Positions 50,828 through 58,624 of a stretch of 64,000 nt of DNA are shown here, one piece after another. Within the stretch, counting starts at the first letter, position 1; the number at the start of each line of letters is the position of its first letter. This DNA is from Actinomadura flavalba DSM 45200 (lineage in GTDB: Bacteria; Actinomycetota; Actinomycetes; Streptosporangiales; Streptosporangiaceae). The notes beneath the pieces are model-generated. The model did no database searches. It worked only from the letters and a program-made list of their open reading frames with translations, and was not told where the DNA came from. Both the position numbers and the translations under genes were made by a program. The stretch is from contig NZ_KB894094.1 of NCBI RefSeq assembly GCF_000374305.1, forward strand, positions 1-64,000, written 5' to 3'.

Positions 50828-51982
50828 GTGACCACCCCCGTGCGCGATCTTCCGCTGCTGCTGCTGGGCGCCGATTCCGATCCGGCCAGCGAACGCGGCG
50901 TCGACTGCCCCGGCGACCTGCCGCCCGCCTCCGACCCCGGCCTCGTCGCGCGCGCCGAGGCCGCCAAGGCGGCGCTCGGCGACCGGGTGTTCGTCCTCGG
51001 CCACCACTACCAGCGCGACGAGGTCATCCGGTTCGCCGACGTGACCGGCGACTCGTTCAAGCTCGCGCAGCAGGCGGCGGCCCGTCCCGACGCGCCCTAC
51101 ATCGTGTTCTGCGGCGTGCACTTCATGGCCGAGTCGGCCGACATCCTCACGGCGGGGCACCAGCAGGTCGTCCTGCCGGACCTGGCGGCCGGCTGCTCGA
51201 TGGCCGACATGGCCACGTTCGACCAGGTCGAGGAGTGCTGGGAGGCCCTGGAGGACCTCGGCATCGCCGACGACGTCGTCCCCGTCACCTACATGAACTC
51301 CTCGGCCGACATCAAGGCGTTCGTCGGCCGCCGGGGCGGCGTGGTGTGCACCTCGTCGAACGCCAAGCGCGCGCTGGACTGGGCGTACGAGCGGGGCTCC
51401 AAGGTGCTGTTCCTGCCCGACCAGCACCTGGGCCGCAACACCGCCGTGCTGGAGATGGGGCTGTCGCTGGACGACTGCGTCGTCTACAACCCGCACCGGC
51501 CGAACGGCGGGCTGCCCGAGGGAACGCTCCAGGACGCCCGGATGATCCTGTGGAAGGGCCACTGCTCGGTGCACGGCCGCTTCTCCCTGGACTCGGTGAA
51601 CGACGTCCGCGCCCGCGTCCCCGGCGTCAACGTCCTCGTCCACCCCGAGTGCCGCCACGAGGTCGTCCGCGCCGCCGACCAGGTCGGCTCGACGGAGTAC
51701 ATCATCCGGACGATCGAGGCCGCGCCCGCCGGTTCGGCCTGGGCCATCGGCACCGAACTCAACCTGGTGAAGCGCCTGGCCACCCAGAACCCCGACAAGC
51801 AGATCATGTTCCTCGACAAGGCCGTCTGCTTCTGCTCCACGATGAACCGCATCGACCTGCCGCACCTGGTGCACTCGCTGGAGTCGCTGGCGGCGGGCGA
51901 GGTCGTCAACCAGATCCAGGTGGACGCCGACACGGCCCACTACGCGCGTCTCGCGCTGGACCGGATGCTCGCGCTGCCGTAG
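50828..51982 (+). CDS. nadA: Quinolinate synthase
   Basis: A 384-residue 4Fe-4S enzyme condensing iminoaspartate and dihydroxyacetone phosphate to quinolinate for NAD. The three cluster Cys lie in VFCGVHFMAES, VHPECRHEVV and AVCFCSTMNRIDL. Substrate motifs GHHYQRDEVI, MNSSADIKAF and PDQHLGRNT are present. Start GTG with GGAGGGAG upstream. No nadB or nadC follows, and a terminator ends the transcript, so it is a lone nad gene here, as in S. coelicolor near erpA. Confidence 0.94.
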   Translation: MTTPVRDLPLLLLGADSDPASERGVDCPGDLPPASDPGLVARAEAAKAALGDRVFVLGHHYQRDEVIRFADVTGDSFKLAQQAAARPDAPYIVFCGVHFMAESADILTAGHQQVVLPDLAAGCSMADMATFDQVEECWEALEDLGIADDVVPVTYMNSSADIKAFVGRRGGVVCTSSNAKRALDWAYERGSKVLFLPDQHLGRNTAVLEMGLSLDDCVVYNPHRPNGGLPEGTLQDARMILWKGHCSVHGRFSLDSVNDVRARVPGVNVLVHPECRHEVVRAADQVGSTEYIIRTIEAAPAGSAWAIGTELNLVKRLATQNPDKQIMFLDKAVCFCSTMNRIDLPHLVHSLESLAAGEVVNQIQVDADTAHYARLALDRMLALP

Positions 51983-51996
51983 CCCGGACGCACATC

Positions 51997-52027
51997 AGGG
52001 CCGTCGCACGCGGAGTGCGGCGGCCCT
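51997..52027. terminator. Terminator between nadA and pspAB
   Basis: A 13-bp stem with one mismatch (51997-52009 with 52015-52027) and a 5-nt loop between convergent genes. Confidence 0.7.
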
Positions 52028-52035
52028 GTTCGCGG

Positions 52036-52605
52036 TCAGACGCCGGGGGCGCCCCAGACGGGGAACCAGCGGGTGAGGTCCTGTTCGAACGGGAGGTCGG
52101 CGCCGACGGCGCCGCGAACCTGGAGTTCGAGGGAGTTGTCCCGCTTGTCGCCGGGGAGCGGGGCGAAGGGGTAGAACGTGCCGCGCTTGTACAGGTACAC
52201 CAGGGCGAGGCGCTGCCCGTCCGGGCCGGTGAAACCCACCAGCGAGCACAGCAGTTGCGGGCCGAAGCCGTTCTGCTCCAGCGACGCGTTCACCGCGTGC
52301 AGCTCGGTGACCAGGCCGGGGACGTCGGACGGGTCGTGCCGGTCCATGATCCAGGTGTAGCCGTAGGAGTCCTGGGTGATCTCGACGGCGGGGCCGTCGT
52401 CGGCGTCCAGCAGGGCCTGGACGTCGGCCTGGAGACGGGCGAACGCGGCGCCCTCGGCGGCGCGGAAGCAGACCGAGCCGAGGCCGGTCGGGGTGAAGCC
52501 CGCCGCCGCCTCCAGCGTGATCGCGGCCGTCGACAGGCCGAACAGCCGGTCCAGATCGGGCTTGGCCGGCTTGGACCGGCCGAGCAGGGCGTCCAGGAAC
52601 CCCAT
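52036..52605 (-). CDS. pspAB: PspA-associated protein PspAB
   Basis: A 189-residue soluble protein of the actinobacterial PspAB type: MGFLDALLGRSKPAKPDLDRLFGLSTAAITLE at the start and QNGFGPQLLCSLVGFTGPDGQRLALVYLYKRGTFYPFAP toward the end. It is one nucleotide downstream of htpX and belongs to the phage-shock/envelope-stress set with pspA and pspAA. Biochemical role unknown. Confidence 0.82.
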   Translation of the reverse strand: MGFLDALLGRSKPAKPDLDRLFGLSTAAITLEAAAGFTPTGLGSVCFRAAEGAAFARLQADVQALLDADDGPAVEITQDSYGYTWIMDRHDPSDVPGLVTELHAVNASLEQNGFGPQLLCSLVGFTGPDGQRLALVYLYKRGTFYPFAPLPGDKRDNSLELQVRGAVGADLPFEQDLTRWFPVWGAPGV

Positions 52606-52606
52606 G

Positions 52607-53521
52607 TCACTCCCCCCGGCCGAGCTGGCCCGAGATCTTCTGCAACTGGTCGAGGCGCTTGTCCAGCGACGGGTGCGTCGAGAACAGCGTGGAGAGGCTG
52701 ACGCCCTTGGTGAACGCGGGCGCGAAGAAGAACGCGTTGAACGGCTCGGCCGAGCGCAGATCGCGGGACGGGATGCGGGCCATGTCCCCGGAGATCTTCG
52801 TGAGCGCGCTGGCCAGCGCGGACGGACGGCCCGTCAGCAGCGCGGCGGCCCGGTCGGCCGACAGCTCCCGGTACCGCGACAGCGCCCGCGTCAGCAGGAA
52901 GCTGATCGCGTACGCGACGGCGCTGACCACGACCACCGCCAGCAGGATCAGCCCGGTGTTCTGGTCGTTGCGGCGGTTGAACCCGCCGAACAGTCCCGCC
53001 TGGAGCCCGACGCGGGTCAGCAGCCCGGCGCAGATGCCGAGGAACGACGCGATCGTCATCACGGCGACGTCGCGGTGCGCGACGTGCGCCATCTCGTGCG
53101 CCAGGACGCCCTCCAGCTCGACCGGGTCGAGCCGGCGCAGCAGCCCGGTCGTGACGCAGACGACGGCCTTCTTCTGGTTGCGGCCGGTCGCGAACGCGTT
53201 CGGCACGTCGGTGTCGGCGATGGCGACCTTCGGCTTGGGCGCGTCCGACAGCGCGATGATGCGGTCGACGACGCCGTGCAGCTCGGGCGCCTGCTCGGGC
53301 GTGACGACCTGCGCCCGCATCGCGAACAGCGTCATGCGGTCGCTGAAGAAGTACTGCGCGAAGAGGAAGACCGCCGCGACGAGCAGCGCGATCGGGCCGA
53401 AGCGCGGCGCGGCGACGAACACCGCGCCGACGAACACGACGTAGACGAGCCCCAGCAGGAACATCGTCAGCAGCATCCGGGACGTGAGCCCCCGGTCGGG
53501 TGCGTACCGTGTGCGTGCCAT
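52607..53521 (-). CDS. htpX: HtpX-type membrane zinc metalloprotease
   Basis: A 304-residue M48 protease with two N-terminal helices (LLTMFLLGLVYVVFVGAVFV; GPIALLVAAVFLFAQYFF) and two more after the active site. Zinc motif in LEGVLAHEMAHVAHRDVAV and third ligand in YRELSADRAAALL; the C-terminal THPSLDKRLDQL is typical. It degrades damaged membrane proteins. ATG at 53521 with GGAGGGGGA upstream. Followed directly by pspAB. Confidence 0.92.
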   Translation of the reverse strand: MARTRYAPDRGLTSRMLLTMFLLGLVYVVFVGAVFVAAPRFGPIALLVAAVFLFAQYFFSDRMTLFAMRAQVVTPEQAPELHGVVDRIIALSDAPKPKVAIADTDVPNAFATGRNQKKAVVCVTTGLLRRLDPVELEGVLAHEMAHVAHRDVAVMTIASFLGICAGLLTRVGLQAGLFGGFNRRNDQNTGLILLAVVVVSAVAYAISFLLTRALSRYRELSADRAAALLTGRPSALASALTKISGDMARIPSRDLRSAEPFNAFFFAPAFTKGVSLSTLFSTHPSLDKRLDQLQKISGQLGRGE

Positions 53522-53687
53522 CGTTTCCCCCTCCACGACCTCCCTCGGTCGTCCCACGTGCGTGATCTTTCAAACAACGGCGTGCGTGCCGCGCCGCAGG
53601 CGGGGCGGGGGGACTTCCGCTCCGCGGCGGGCGCCGTCGCGTCATGCCCGGGGTCTCCCCCGGCGCCGACGTCCCGGGCCGGGGACG

Positions 53688-53966
53688 TCAGTCCGGAATG
53701 AGTCCCTCGTCGCCGAGCATCTGGCGGACCTCCTCGATGCCGGCGTCGACCGGCGGGAGGATCAGCTCGGACGGGGCCAGGCTGTCGGCGGGGAGCGTGC
53801 TGCCGACCTTGCGGACGTTGTCCAGCAGGGCGTTGAGCGCGCTGCGGAACTTCGCCTCGTCGCCCGTCTCGATGGCCGACTCCAGCTCGTCGTCCAGGGC
53901 GTTGAGGGCCGACAGGTCGTCGTCGGCGACGTCGAGCTGCCCCTCCCCCATGATCCGGACGATCAC
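53688..53966 (-). CDS. pspAA: PspA-associated protein PspAA
   Basis: A 92-residue protein: IVRIMGEGQLDVADDDLSALNALDDELESAI, a compact domain followed by helices and VDAGIEEVRQMLGDEGLIPD. This is the PspAA family found after pspA in actinomycetes. Start GTG at 53966 overlaps the pspA stop (GTGA), so translation is coupled. 166 bp separate it from htpX; no terminator is seen there. Confidence 0.85.
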   Translation of the reverse strand: MIVRIMGEGQLDVADDDLSALNALDDELESAIETGDEAKFRSALNALLDNVRKVGSTLPADSLAPSELILPPVDAGIEEVRQMLGDEGLIPD

Positions 53967-54778
53967 TGGGCACCCCCGCCGGGCTGCTGCGGCCACTGGA
54001 CCTGCTGCTGCGGCTGCGGCTGGCCCTGCGGCTGCCCCTGCTGCTGGCCCTGGCCCTGGTTCAGCTCCTTGGGCGCGGAGCCCTGGCCCAGCTCGGCCTT
54101 GAGGCGCTCCAGCTCCATGTCGACGCCGGGGCCGCTGCCCATGCGGTCGAGCTCGGCCTGGATGTCGTCCTTGGGACCGGAGAAGTCCTCCAGGGCGCCG
54201 GAGGCGAGCAGCTCGTCGATGGCGCCCGCGCGCGCCTTCATGTTCTCGGTCTTCTCCTCGGCGCGCTGGATCGCGAGGCCGACGTCGCCCATCTCCTCGG
54301 AGATGCCGCTGAACGCCTCGTTGATCTTGGTCTGCGCCTCGGCGGCCGTGTACGTCGCCTTGATCGTCTCCTTGCGGGTGCGGAAGGAGTCGACCTTGGC
54401 CTGGAGCCGCTGCGAGGCCAGCGTCAGCTTCTCCTCCTCGCCCTGGAGCTGCTGGTACTGGGCGCGCAGGTCACCGAGCTGGGAGTCCAGGCCGGAGCGG
54501 CGGGTCAGGGCCTCGCGGGCGAGGTCCTCCCGGCCGACCTGGAGGGCCTTCTTGCCCTGGTCGGTCAGCTTGTTCTGCTGCCCCTCGAGCTGGTTGATCT
54601 GGAGTTCCAGCCGCTTGCGCGAGGTGGCGACGTCGGCGACGCCGCGGCGGACCTTCTGGAGCATCTCCAGTTGCCGCTGGTAGGAGTAGTCCAGCGTCTC
54701 GCGCGGGTCCTCCATGCGGTCCAGGGTCCTGTTGGCCTTGGACTTGAAGATCATCGACATTCGCTTCATCACGCTCAT
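53963..54778 (-). CDS. pspA: Phage shock protein A (PspA/IM30)
   Basis: A 271-residue, almost wholly helical ESCRT-III-like protein with the conserved start MSMIFKSKANRTLDRMEDPRETLDYSY and coiled coils to about residue 225. It binds and protects the stressed inner membrane. The C-terminal about 35 residues are Gln/Pro/Gly-rich (GQPQGQPQPQQQVQWPQQP), longer than the usual tail. First gene of pspA-pspAA-(htpX-pspAB); divergent from a DUF3043 gene. Confidence 0.92.
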   Translation of the reverse strand: MSVMKRMSMIFKSKANRTLDRMEDPRETLDYSYQRQLEMLQKVRRGVADVATSRKRLELQINQLEGQQNKLTDQGKKALQVGREDLAREALTRRSGLDSQLGDLRAQYQQLQGEEEKLTLASQRLQAKVDSFRTRKETIKATYTAAEAQTKINEAFSGISEEMGDVGLAIQRAEEKTENMKARAGAIDELLASGALEDFSGPKDDIQAELDRMGSGPGVDMELERLKAELGQGSAPKELNQGQGQQQGQPQGQPQPQQQVQWPQQPGGGAQ

Positions 54779-54871
54779 CGCGCCGGCGCCGGTCCCTTCG
54801 TGTGCTGTCGCTCAGTCGCAAACTGGGCTCAACTGGGCTCAATGGCCACTGCTGGGCTTCTATCACCCTAC

Positions 54872-54881
54872 GCGTTAACGC
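54872..54881. promoter_or_regulatory. Palindrome in the pspA divergent promoter region
   Basis: A perfect 10-bp palindrome GCGTTAACGC lies between pspA and the DUF3043 gene. Nearby are a tandem AACTGGGCTC repeat (54823-54842) and a TAGGGT -10-like box for pspA (54865-54870, minus strand). A regulator site is possible; which one is unknown. Confidence 0.3.
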
Positions 54882-54895
54882 ATGGGGAGGTCACG

Positions 54896-55516
54896 ATGTT
54901 CGCAGCCGGACGGCGAATCCCAGCCGGTAGGCTGATCCCTGTGTTCCGACGTCGTACCCAGGAAGCCCCCGAGAATCCTCCCGAGGTAGTAAAGCCGGGA
55001 GGCAAGGGCAGGCCCACGCCCAAGCGCAGCGAGGCGCAGCGCAAGCGCCTCCAGCCCATCACCGCGCCTCCGGCCAACCGCAAGGAGGCTTATCGCAAGA
55101 TGCGCGAGAAGCAGGCGGCCGAGCGCGTCAAGATGCGGGAGGGGATGGCCCGCGGCGAGGAACGCTACCTGCTCAAGCGCGACAAGGGCCCGGTGCGGCG
55201 GCTCGCCCGCGACTACGTCGACTCGCGGCGCACCATCGCGTCCTACCTGATGTACATCCTGTTCGCGATCATCGCGGTCAGCCTGCTGCCGATCCCGGCC
55301 GCGCAGATCTTCGGCCTGTTCGCGCCGCCGCTGCTGCTCGCCGTCGTGTTCGTCGAGGGCTTCATGATCAGCTCGGGCGTCAAGCGGCTCGCCGCCGCCA
55401 AGTACCCGGACGAGAACCTCAAGGGCGTCGGCCTGTACGCCGCGCTGCGCGCCATGCAGATCCGCCGGCTGCGTCAGCCCCGCCCCCAGGTCCAGGTGGG
55501 ACAGAAGCCGTCCTGA
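54896..55516 (+). CDS. DUF3043 membrane protein
   Basis: A 206-residue actinobacterial protein. A basic, disordered N-terminus contains the family hallmark [18 protein letters not shown]; then GDERYL-like [31 protein letters not shown] leads into two helices ([42 protein letters not shown]). Function unknown. The ATG at 54896 has a strong GGGGAGG, but family members usually start at the VFRRR corresponding to the GTG at 54941, which has a leaderless TAGGCT box 7 nt upstream. Both starts may be used. Confidence 0.85.
   Translation: MFAAGRRIPAGRLIPVFRRRTQEAPENPPEVVKPGGKGRPTPKRSEAQRKRLQPITAPPANRKEAYRKMREKQAAERVKMREGMARGEERYLLKRDKGPVRRLARDYVDSRRTIASYLMYILFAIIAVSLLPIPAAQIFGLFAPPLLLAVVFVEGFMISSGVKRLAAAKYPDENLKGVGLYAALRAMQIRRLRQPRPQVQVGQKPS
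54928..54933 (+). promoter_or_regulatory. Leaderless-type -10 box inside the DUF3043 gene
   Basis: TAGGCT ends 7 nt before the in-frame GTG at 54941, the start typical of the family. Confidence 0.4.
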
Positions 55517-55522
55517 CCGCCG

Positions 55523-55528
55523 TAGGGT
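55523..55528 (+). promoter_or_regulatory. Leaderless-type -10 box of the aldo/keto reductase gene
   Basis: TAGGGT ends 7 nt before the ATG at 55536, only 6 nt after the preceding stop; no ribosome-binding site is present. Confidence 0.45.
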
Positions 55529-55535
55529 CGGACGC

Positions 55536-56537
55536 ATGAAGTTCCGGAATCTGGGGCGCAGCGGCCTCAAGGTCAGTGAGATCTCGTACGGCAACTGGCT
55601 CACGCACGGGTCGCAGGTCGAGGAGGAGGCGGCGCTGGCGTGCGTGTCCGCCGCGCTCGACGAGGGCATCACCACGTTCGACACCGCCGACGTCTACGCC
55701 GGGACGCGCGCCGAGGCCGTCCTCGGCCGCGCGCTCGCCGGGCAGCGGCGCGAGGGGCTGGAGATCTTCACCAAGGTCTACTGGCCGACGGGCGAAGGCC
55801 CGAACGACCGGGGCCTATCGCGCAAGCACATCAACGAGTCGCTGCACGGGTCGCTGCGGCGGCTCGGCACCGACTACGTCGACCTCTACCAGGCGCACCG
55901 GTTCGACCACGAGACGCCGCTGGAGGAGACGCTCCGCGCGTTCGACGACCTGGTCCGGCAGGGCAAGGTCCTGTACGTGGGCGTCTCGGAGTGGCGCGCG
56001 GACGAGATCGAGCGGGCGCTGAAGATCGCCGGCGAGATGGGCTTCGACCGGATCGTCTCCAACCAGCCGCAGTACTCGATGCTGTGGCGGGTCATCGAGG
56101 GCGAGGTCGTCCCGCTGAGCGAGCGCGAGGGTCTGGGGCAGATCGTCTGGTCGCCGATCGCGCAGGGCGTGCTGACGGGCAAGTACCGGCCGGGGCAGCC
56201 GCTGCCGGAGGGGTCGCGCGCCACCGACGAGAAGGGCGGCGCCGACTTCATCCGCCGCTTCCTCGACGACGACGTCCTCACCCGCGTGCAGGAGCTGCGG
56301 CCGGTCGCGGAGGAGCTGGGGCTGACGATGGCGCAGCTCGCGGTGGCGTGGGTGTTGCAGAACCCGAACGTGTCGTCCGCGATCATCGGGGCGTCCCGGC
56401 CCGAGCAGGTCCGCGACAACGTCCGCGCCGCCGGGGTGACGCTCGACGCGGACGTCCTCGCCCGGATCGACGGCGTGCTCGGTGACACCGTCGTCCGCGA
56501 CCCGGCGCTCACCACGAGCCCGAAGACCCGGCCGTAG
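55536..56537 (+). CDS. Aldo/keto reductase (K+-channel beta-subunit-like)
   Basis: A 333-residue NADPH-dependent oxidoreductase of the AKR6-like type. Catalytic Asp, Tyr, Lys and His are seen in [18 protein letters not shown] and [10 protein letters not shown]; the cofactor end has [16 protein letters not shown]. Typical opening [20 protein letters not shown]. It likely reduces aldehydes or ketones. Ends in a near-perfect palindromic terminator. Confidence 0.9.
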   Translation: MKFRNLGRSGLKVSEISYGNWLTHGSQVEEEAALACVSAALDEGITTFDTADVYAGTRAEAVLGRALAGQRREGLEIFTKVYWPTGEGPNDRGLSRKHINESLHGSLRRLGTDYVDLYQAHRFDHETPLEETLRAFDDLVRQGKVLYVGVSEWRADEIERALKIAGEMGFDRIVSNQPQYSMLWRVIEGEVVPLSEREGLGQIVWSPIAQGVLTGKYRPGQPLPEGSRATDEKGGADFIRRFLDDDVLTRVQELRPVAEELGLTMAQLAVAWVLQNPNVSSAIIGASRPEQVRDNVRAAGVTLDADVLARIDGVLGDTVVRDPALTTSPKTRP

Positions 56538-56543
56538 CGTTCC

Positions 56544-56575
56544 GCGGGCGGGGCCGGACGTCCGGCCCCGCCCGC
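56544..56575. terminator. Bidirectional terminator after the aldo/keto reductase gene
   Basis: A perfect 15-bp inverted repeat (56544-56558 with 56561-56575) between convergent genes. Confidence 0.8.
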
Positions 56576-56582
56576 GCGCCGG

Positions 56583-56777
56583 TTAGGACGCCTCCTCAAG
56601 GCTCATGGGGTAGACGGCACGGTCGCCTTCGAGCAGCGTGACGCGGTCGACTCCGTCGGCCTTGAGGGTGCGCCAGTGCTCGCCGAGCCAGCTCTCGGCG
56701 TCGGACTGGGTCGGGAACGTCTCGGGGGACGTACCGGCGTCCTGCCCACCGGCCTTCTCCAGCCGCCAACTCCACAC
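56583..56777 (-). CDS. Small conserved actinobacterial protein, 64 aa
   Basis: A short soluble protein MWSWRLEKAGG...FPTQSDAESWLGEHWRTLKADGVDRVTLLEG that matches a small family common in actinomycetes at this locus. The Trp-rich start and the WLGEHWR helix are conserved. Function unknown. It is a single gene, convergent with the aldo/keto reductase and divergent from cobU. Confidence 0.8.
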   Translation of the reverse strand: MWSWRLEKAGGQDAGTSPETFPTQSDAESWLGEHWRTLKADGVDRVTLLEGDRAVYPMSLEEAS

Positions 56778-56846
56778 GGTGTTCTCCTCTCGGCGCGGAC
56801 GGCCCCGACGCTATCGCCTCCCGGCGGCTCTACAGTGGTGATCACC

Positions 56847-57791
56847 ATGAACGTGGAGCTCCTGGGCACGGCCGGGGCCCGGGGGCGGCCCGAGCCCGGC
56901 TGCCGGTGCGCGTCGTGCGCGGCGCTGCGGGCGGCGGGCGGGCGGTTCGCGCCGACGCGCGTCCTGGTGGACGGCGTGCCCGTCGAGGATCTGCCGCGCC
57001 GTCTGGTCTCGGGCGGCTACGAGGCGACGGCGCCGGACGGCGGCGCGATCCTCGTCGCGGCCGGGCCGGACGCCGCGCCCGAACCCGGGCCCGGCACCGA
57101 GTACGCGGCGGTCCTGCTGGACCTGGTGGGACGTCCCGAGCACCTGGGCCTGCTGCGGCGGGTGGGCGCCGTCACCGCCGGGACGCACGTCGCGGCCGTC
57201 CACGTCGACCACCGGGTGCGCTCGTCGCGGGAGCTGGGGCGGCGGCTGGACCTGTGGCTCGAACCGCCGTCCGGCCCGCACCGCACCCTGCTGCTGGGCG
57301 GCACCCGCTCGGGCAAGTCGGCCGAGGCCGAACTGCGCCTGGCGGCCGAGCCGGACGTGACGTACATCGCGACGGGCCGCACCGGCTCCGGCGACGCGGA
57401 ATGGACGGCGCGCGTCACCGCGCACCGCGAGCGCCGCCCGGCCTGGTGGACGACGGTCGAGACCCGCGACGCCGCCGGGGTGCTGCGGGCCGCGCGCGGC
57501 GCCGTCCTGCTCGACGGCCTGGGCTCCTGGCTCACGTCGGTGATCGACGCGGCGGACGCCTGGGACTCCCCCGCCTCCGTCGCGCCCCGGCTGGACGAGC
57601 TGGTGGACGCCTGGCGCGCCACGGCGGCCCGCGTCGTCGCCGTCACCGAGGAGGTCGGCCTGTCCCTCGTCCCGATGACCGCGTCGGGCCGCGCCTTCAC
57701 CGACCTGCTCGGCCACCTGAACCAGCGCGTCGCGGCCGAATCGGAGGAAGCGGCCCTGATCGTCGCGGGCCGCATCCTGGACCTGCCGTGA
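56847..57791 (+). CDS. cobU: Adenosylcobinamide kinase/guanylyltransferase with an N-terminal extension
   Basis: A 314-residue protein. The CobU domain starts at about residue 147: HRTLLLGGTRSGKSAEAELRL (P-loop), TYIATGRTG, TARVTAHRERRPAWW (with the guanylylated His) and VLLDGLGSWLTS. It phosphorylates and guanylylates adenosylcobinamide in late cobalamin synthesis. The first about 140 residues resemble the metallo-beta-lactamase-like (PhnP-type) domain fused to actinobacterial CobU (ELLGTAGARGRPEPGCRCASC) but lack the HxHxD metal motif and are shorter, so this part is degenerate. A -10-like TACAGT is at 56831-56836. Confidence 0.88.
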   Translation: MNVELLGTAGARGRPEPGCRCASCAALRAAGGRFAPTRVLVDGVPVEDLPRRLVSGGYEATAPDGGAILVAAGPDAAPEPGPGTEYAAVLLDLVGRPEHLGLLRRVGAVTAGTHVAAVHVDHRVRSSRELGRRLDLWLEPPSGPHRTLLLGGTRSGKSAEAELRLAAEPDVTYIATGRTGSGDAEWTARVTAHRERRPAWWTTVETRDAAGVLRAARGAVLLDGLGSWLTSVIDAADAWDSPASVAPRLDELVDAWRATAARVVAVTEEVGLSLVPMTASGRAFTDLLGHLNQRVAAESEEAALIVAGRILDLP

Positions 57792-57879
57792 ACGGAGCCC
57801 CGCGCGGTGAGCCCACCGGGCGCCGTCCCCTCCGCTGGCGTGCCCGGCGGGCGACGGCGGCGGGCCGCGCGGTGCGTGC

Positions 57880-58620
57880 GTGAACGGGGTGCGCCTGGCG
57901 GTGAGCCTGCTGACCGTCGTGCCCGTGCGGGTCGGCGTGGTGGACCGCGGCGCGGGGCGGTGGGCGATGGTCGTCGCGCCGTTCGTGGGGCTGCTCGTGG
58001 GCGGGGCGGCGGCCGTGGTGCTGGTCGTGGCGGACGTCGCGGGGCTCGGGCCGCTGCTCGGGGCCGCGCTGGCGGTCGGGGCCATGGCCGTGATCACGCG
58101 GGCGTTGCATCTGGACGGGCTGGCGGATCTCGCGGACGGGCTCGGCAGCGGGAAGCCCGCCGCCGACGCGCTGGAGATCATGAAGCGGTCCGACATCGGG
58201 CCGTTCGGGGTCGTGGCGCTGCTGTTCGCGTTGCTGATCCAGGTGGCGGCGGTGGCGTCGGCGGACGACGCGGCGGTGGCGGTCGTCGTCGCGGCCGTGG
58301 CCGGGCGGCTCGCACTGCCGTGGGCGTGCCGGACGTCCGTCCCGGCGGCCCGGCCCGGCGGTCTGGGCGCGCTCGTGGCCGGGACGGTCGGGACCGGCGC
58401 GGCCGTGGCCGTGACGGCGGCCGTCCTCGCCGCCGCCACGGCCGCCGGCGCCGTCACCGGTCACCCGGTCCGGACGCCGCTGGCCGTGCTCGCCGGGCTC
58501 GCGGCGGCCCTGCTCGCCCTGCGCCACGCCCGCCGCCGCCTCGGCGGCGTCACCGGCGACGTCCTCGGCGCCCTGGTCGAGATCGCCACGACGACCGCAC
58601 TCGTCGCCCTGGCGACCTGA
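57880..58620 (+). CDS. cobS: Adenosylcobinamide-GDP ribazoletransferase (cobalamin synthase)
   Basis: A 246-residue membrane enzyme joining adenosylcobinamide-GDP and alpha-ribazole. Hallmarks: LLTVVPV at the start, ALHLDGLADLADGLGSGKPA, MKRSDIGPFGVVAL and GGVTGDVLGALVEI near the end. Six to seven helices. GTG at 57880 lacks a clear ribosome-binding site. Streptomyces has cobT between cobU and cobS; here the 88-bp gap has no gene. Its stop is 4 nt from the convergent flavoprotein stop. Confidence 0.9.
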   Translation: MNGVRLAVSLLTVVPVRVGVVDRGAGRWAMVVAPFVGLLVGGAAAVVLVVADVAGLGPLLGAALAVGAMAVITRALHLDGLADLADGLGSGKPAADALEIMKRSDIGPFGVVALLFALLIQVAAVASADDAAVAVVVAAVAGRLALPWACRTSVPAARPGGLGALVAGTVGTGAAVAVTAAVLAAATAAGAVTGHPVRTPLAVLAGLAAALLALRHARRRLGGVTGDVLGALVEIATTTALVALAT

Positions 58621-58624
58621 CCGG

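Noticed and set aside
57792-57879. A residual cobT between cobU and cobS
   Set aside because: The gap is only 88 bp and contains no recognisable cobT motif in any frame.
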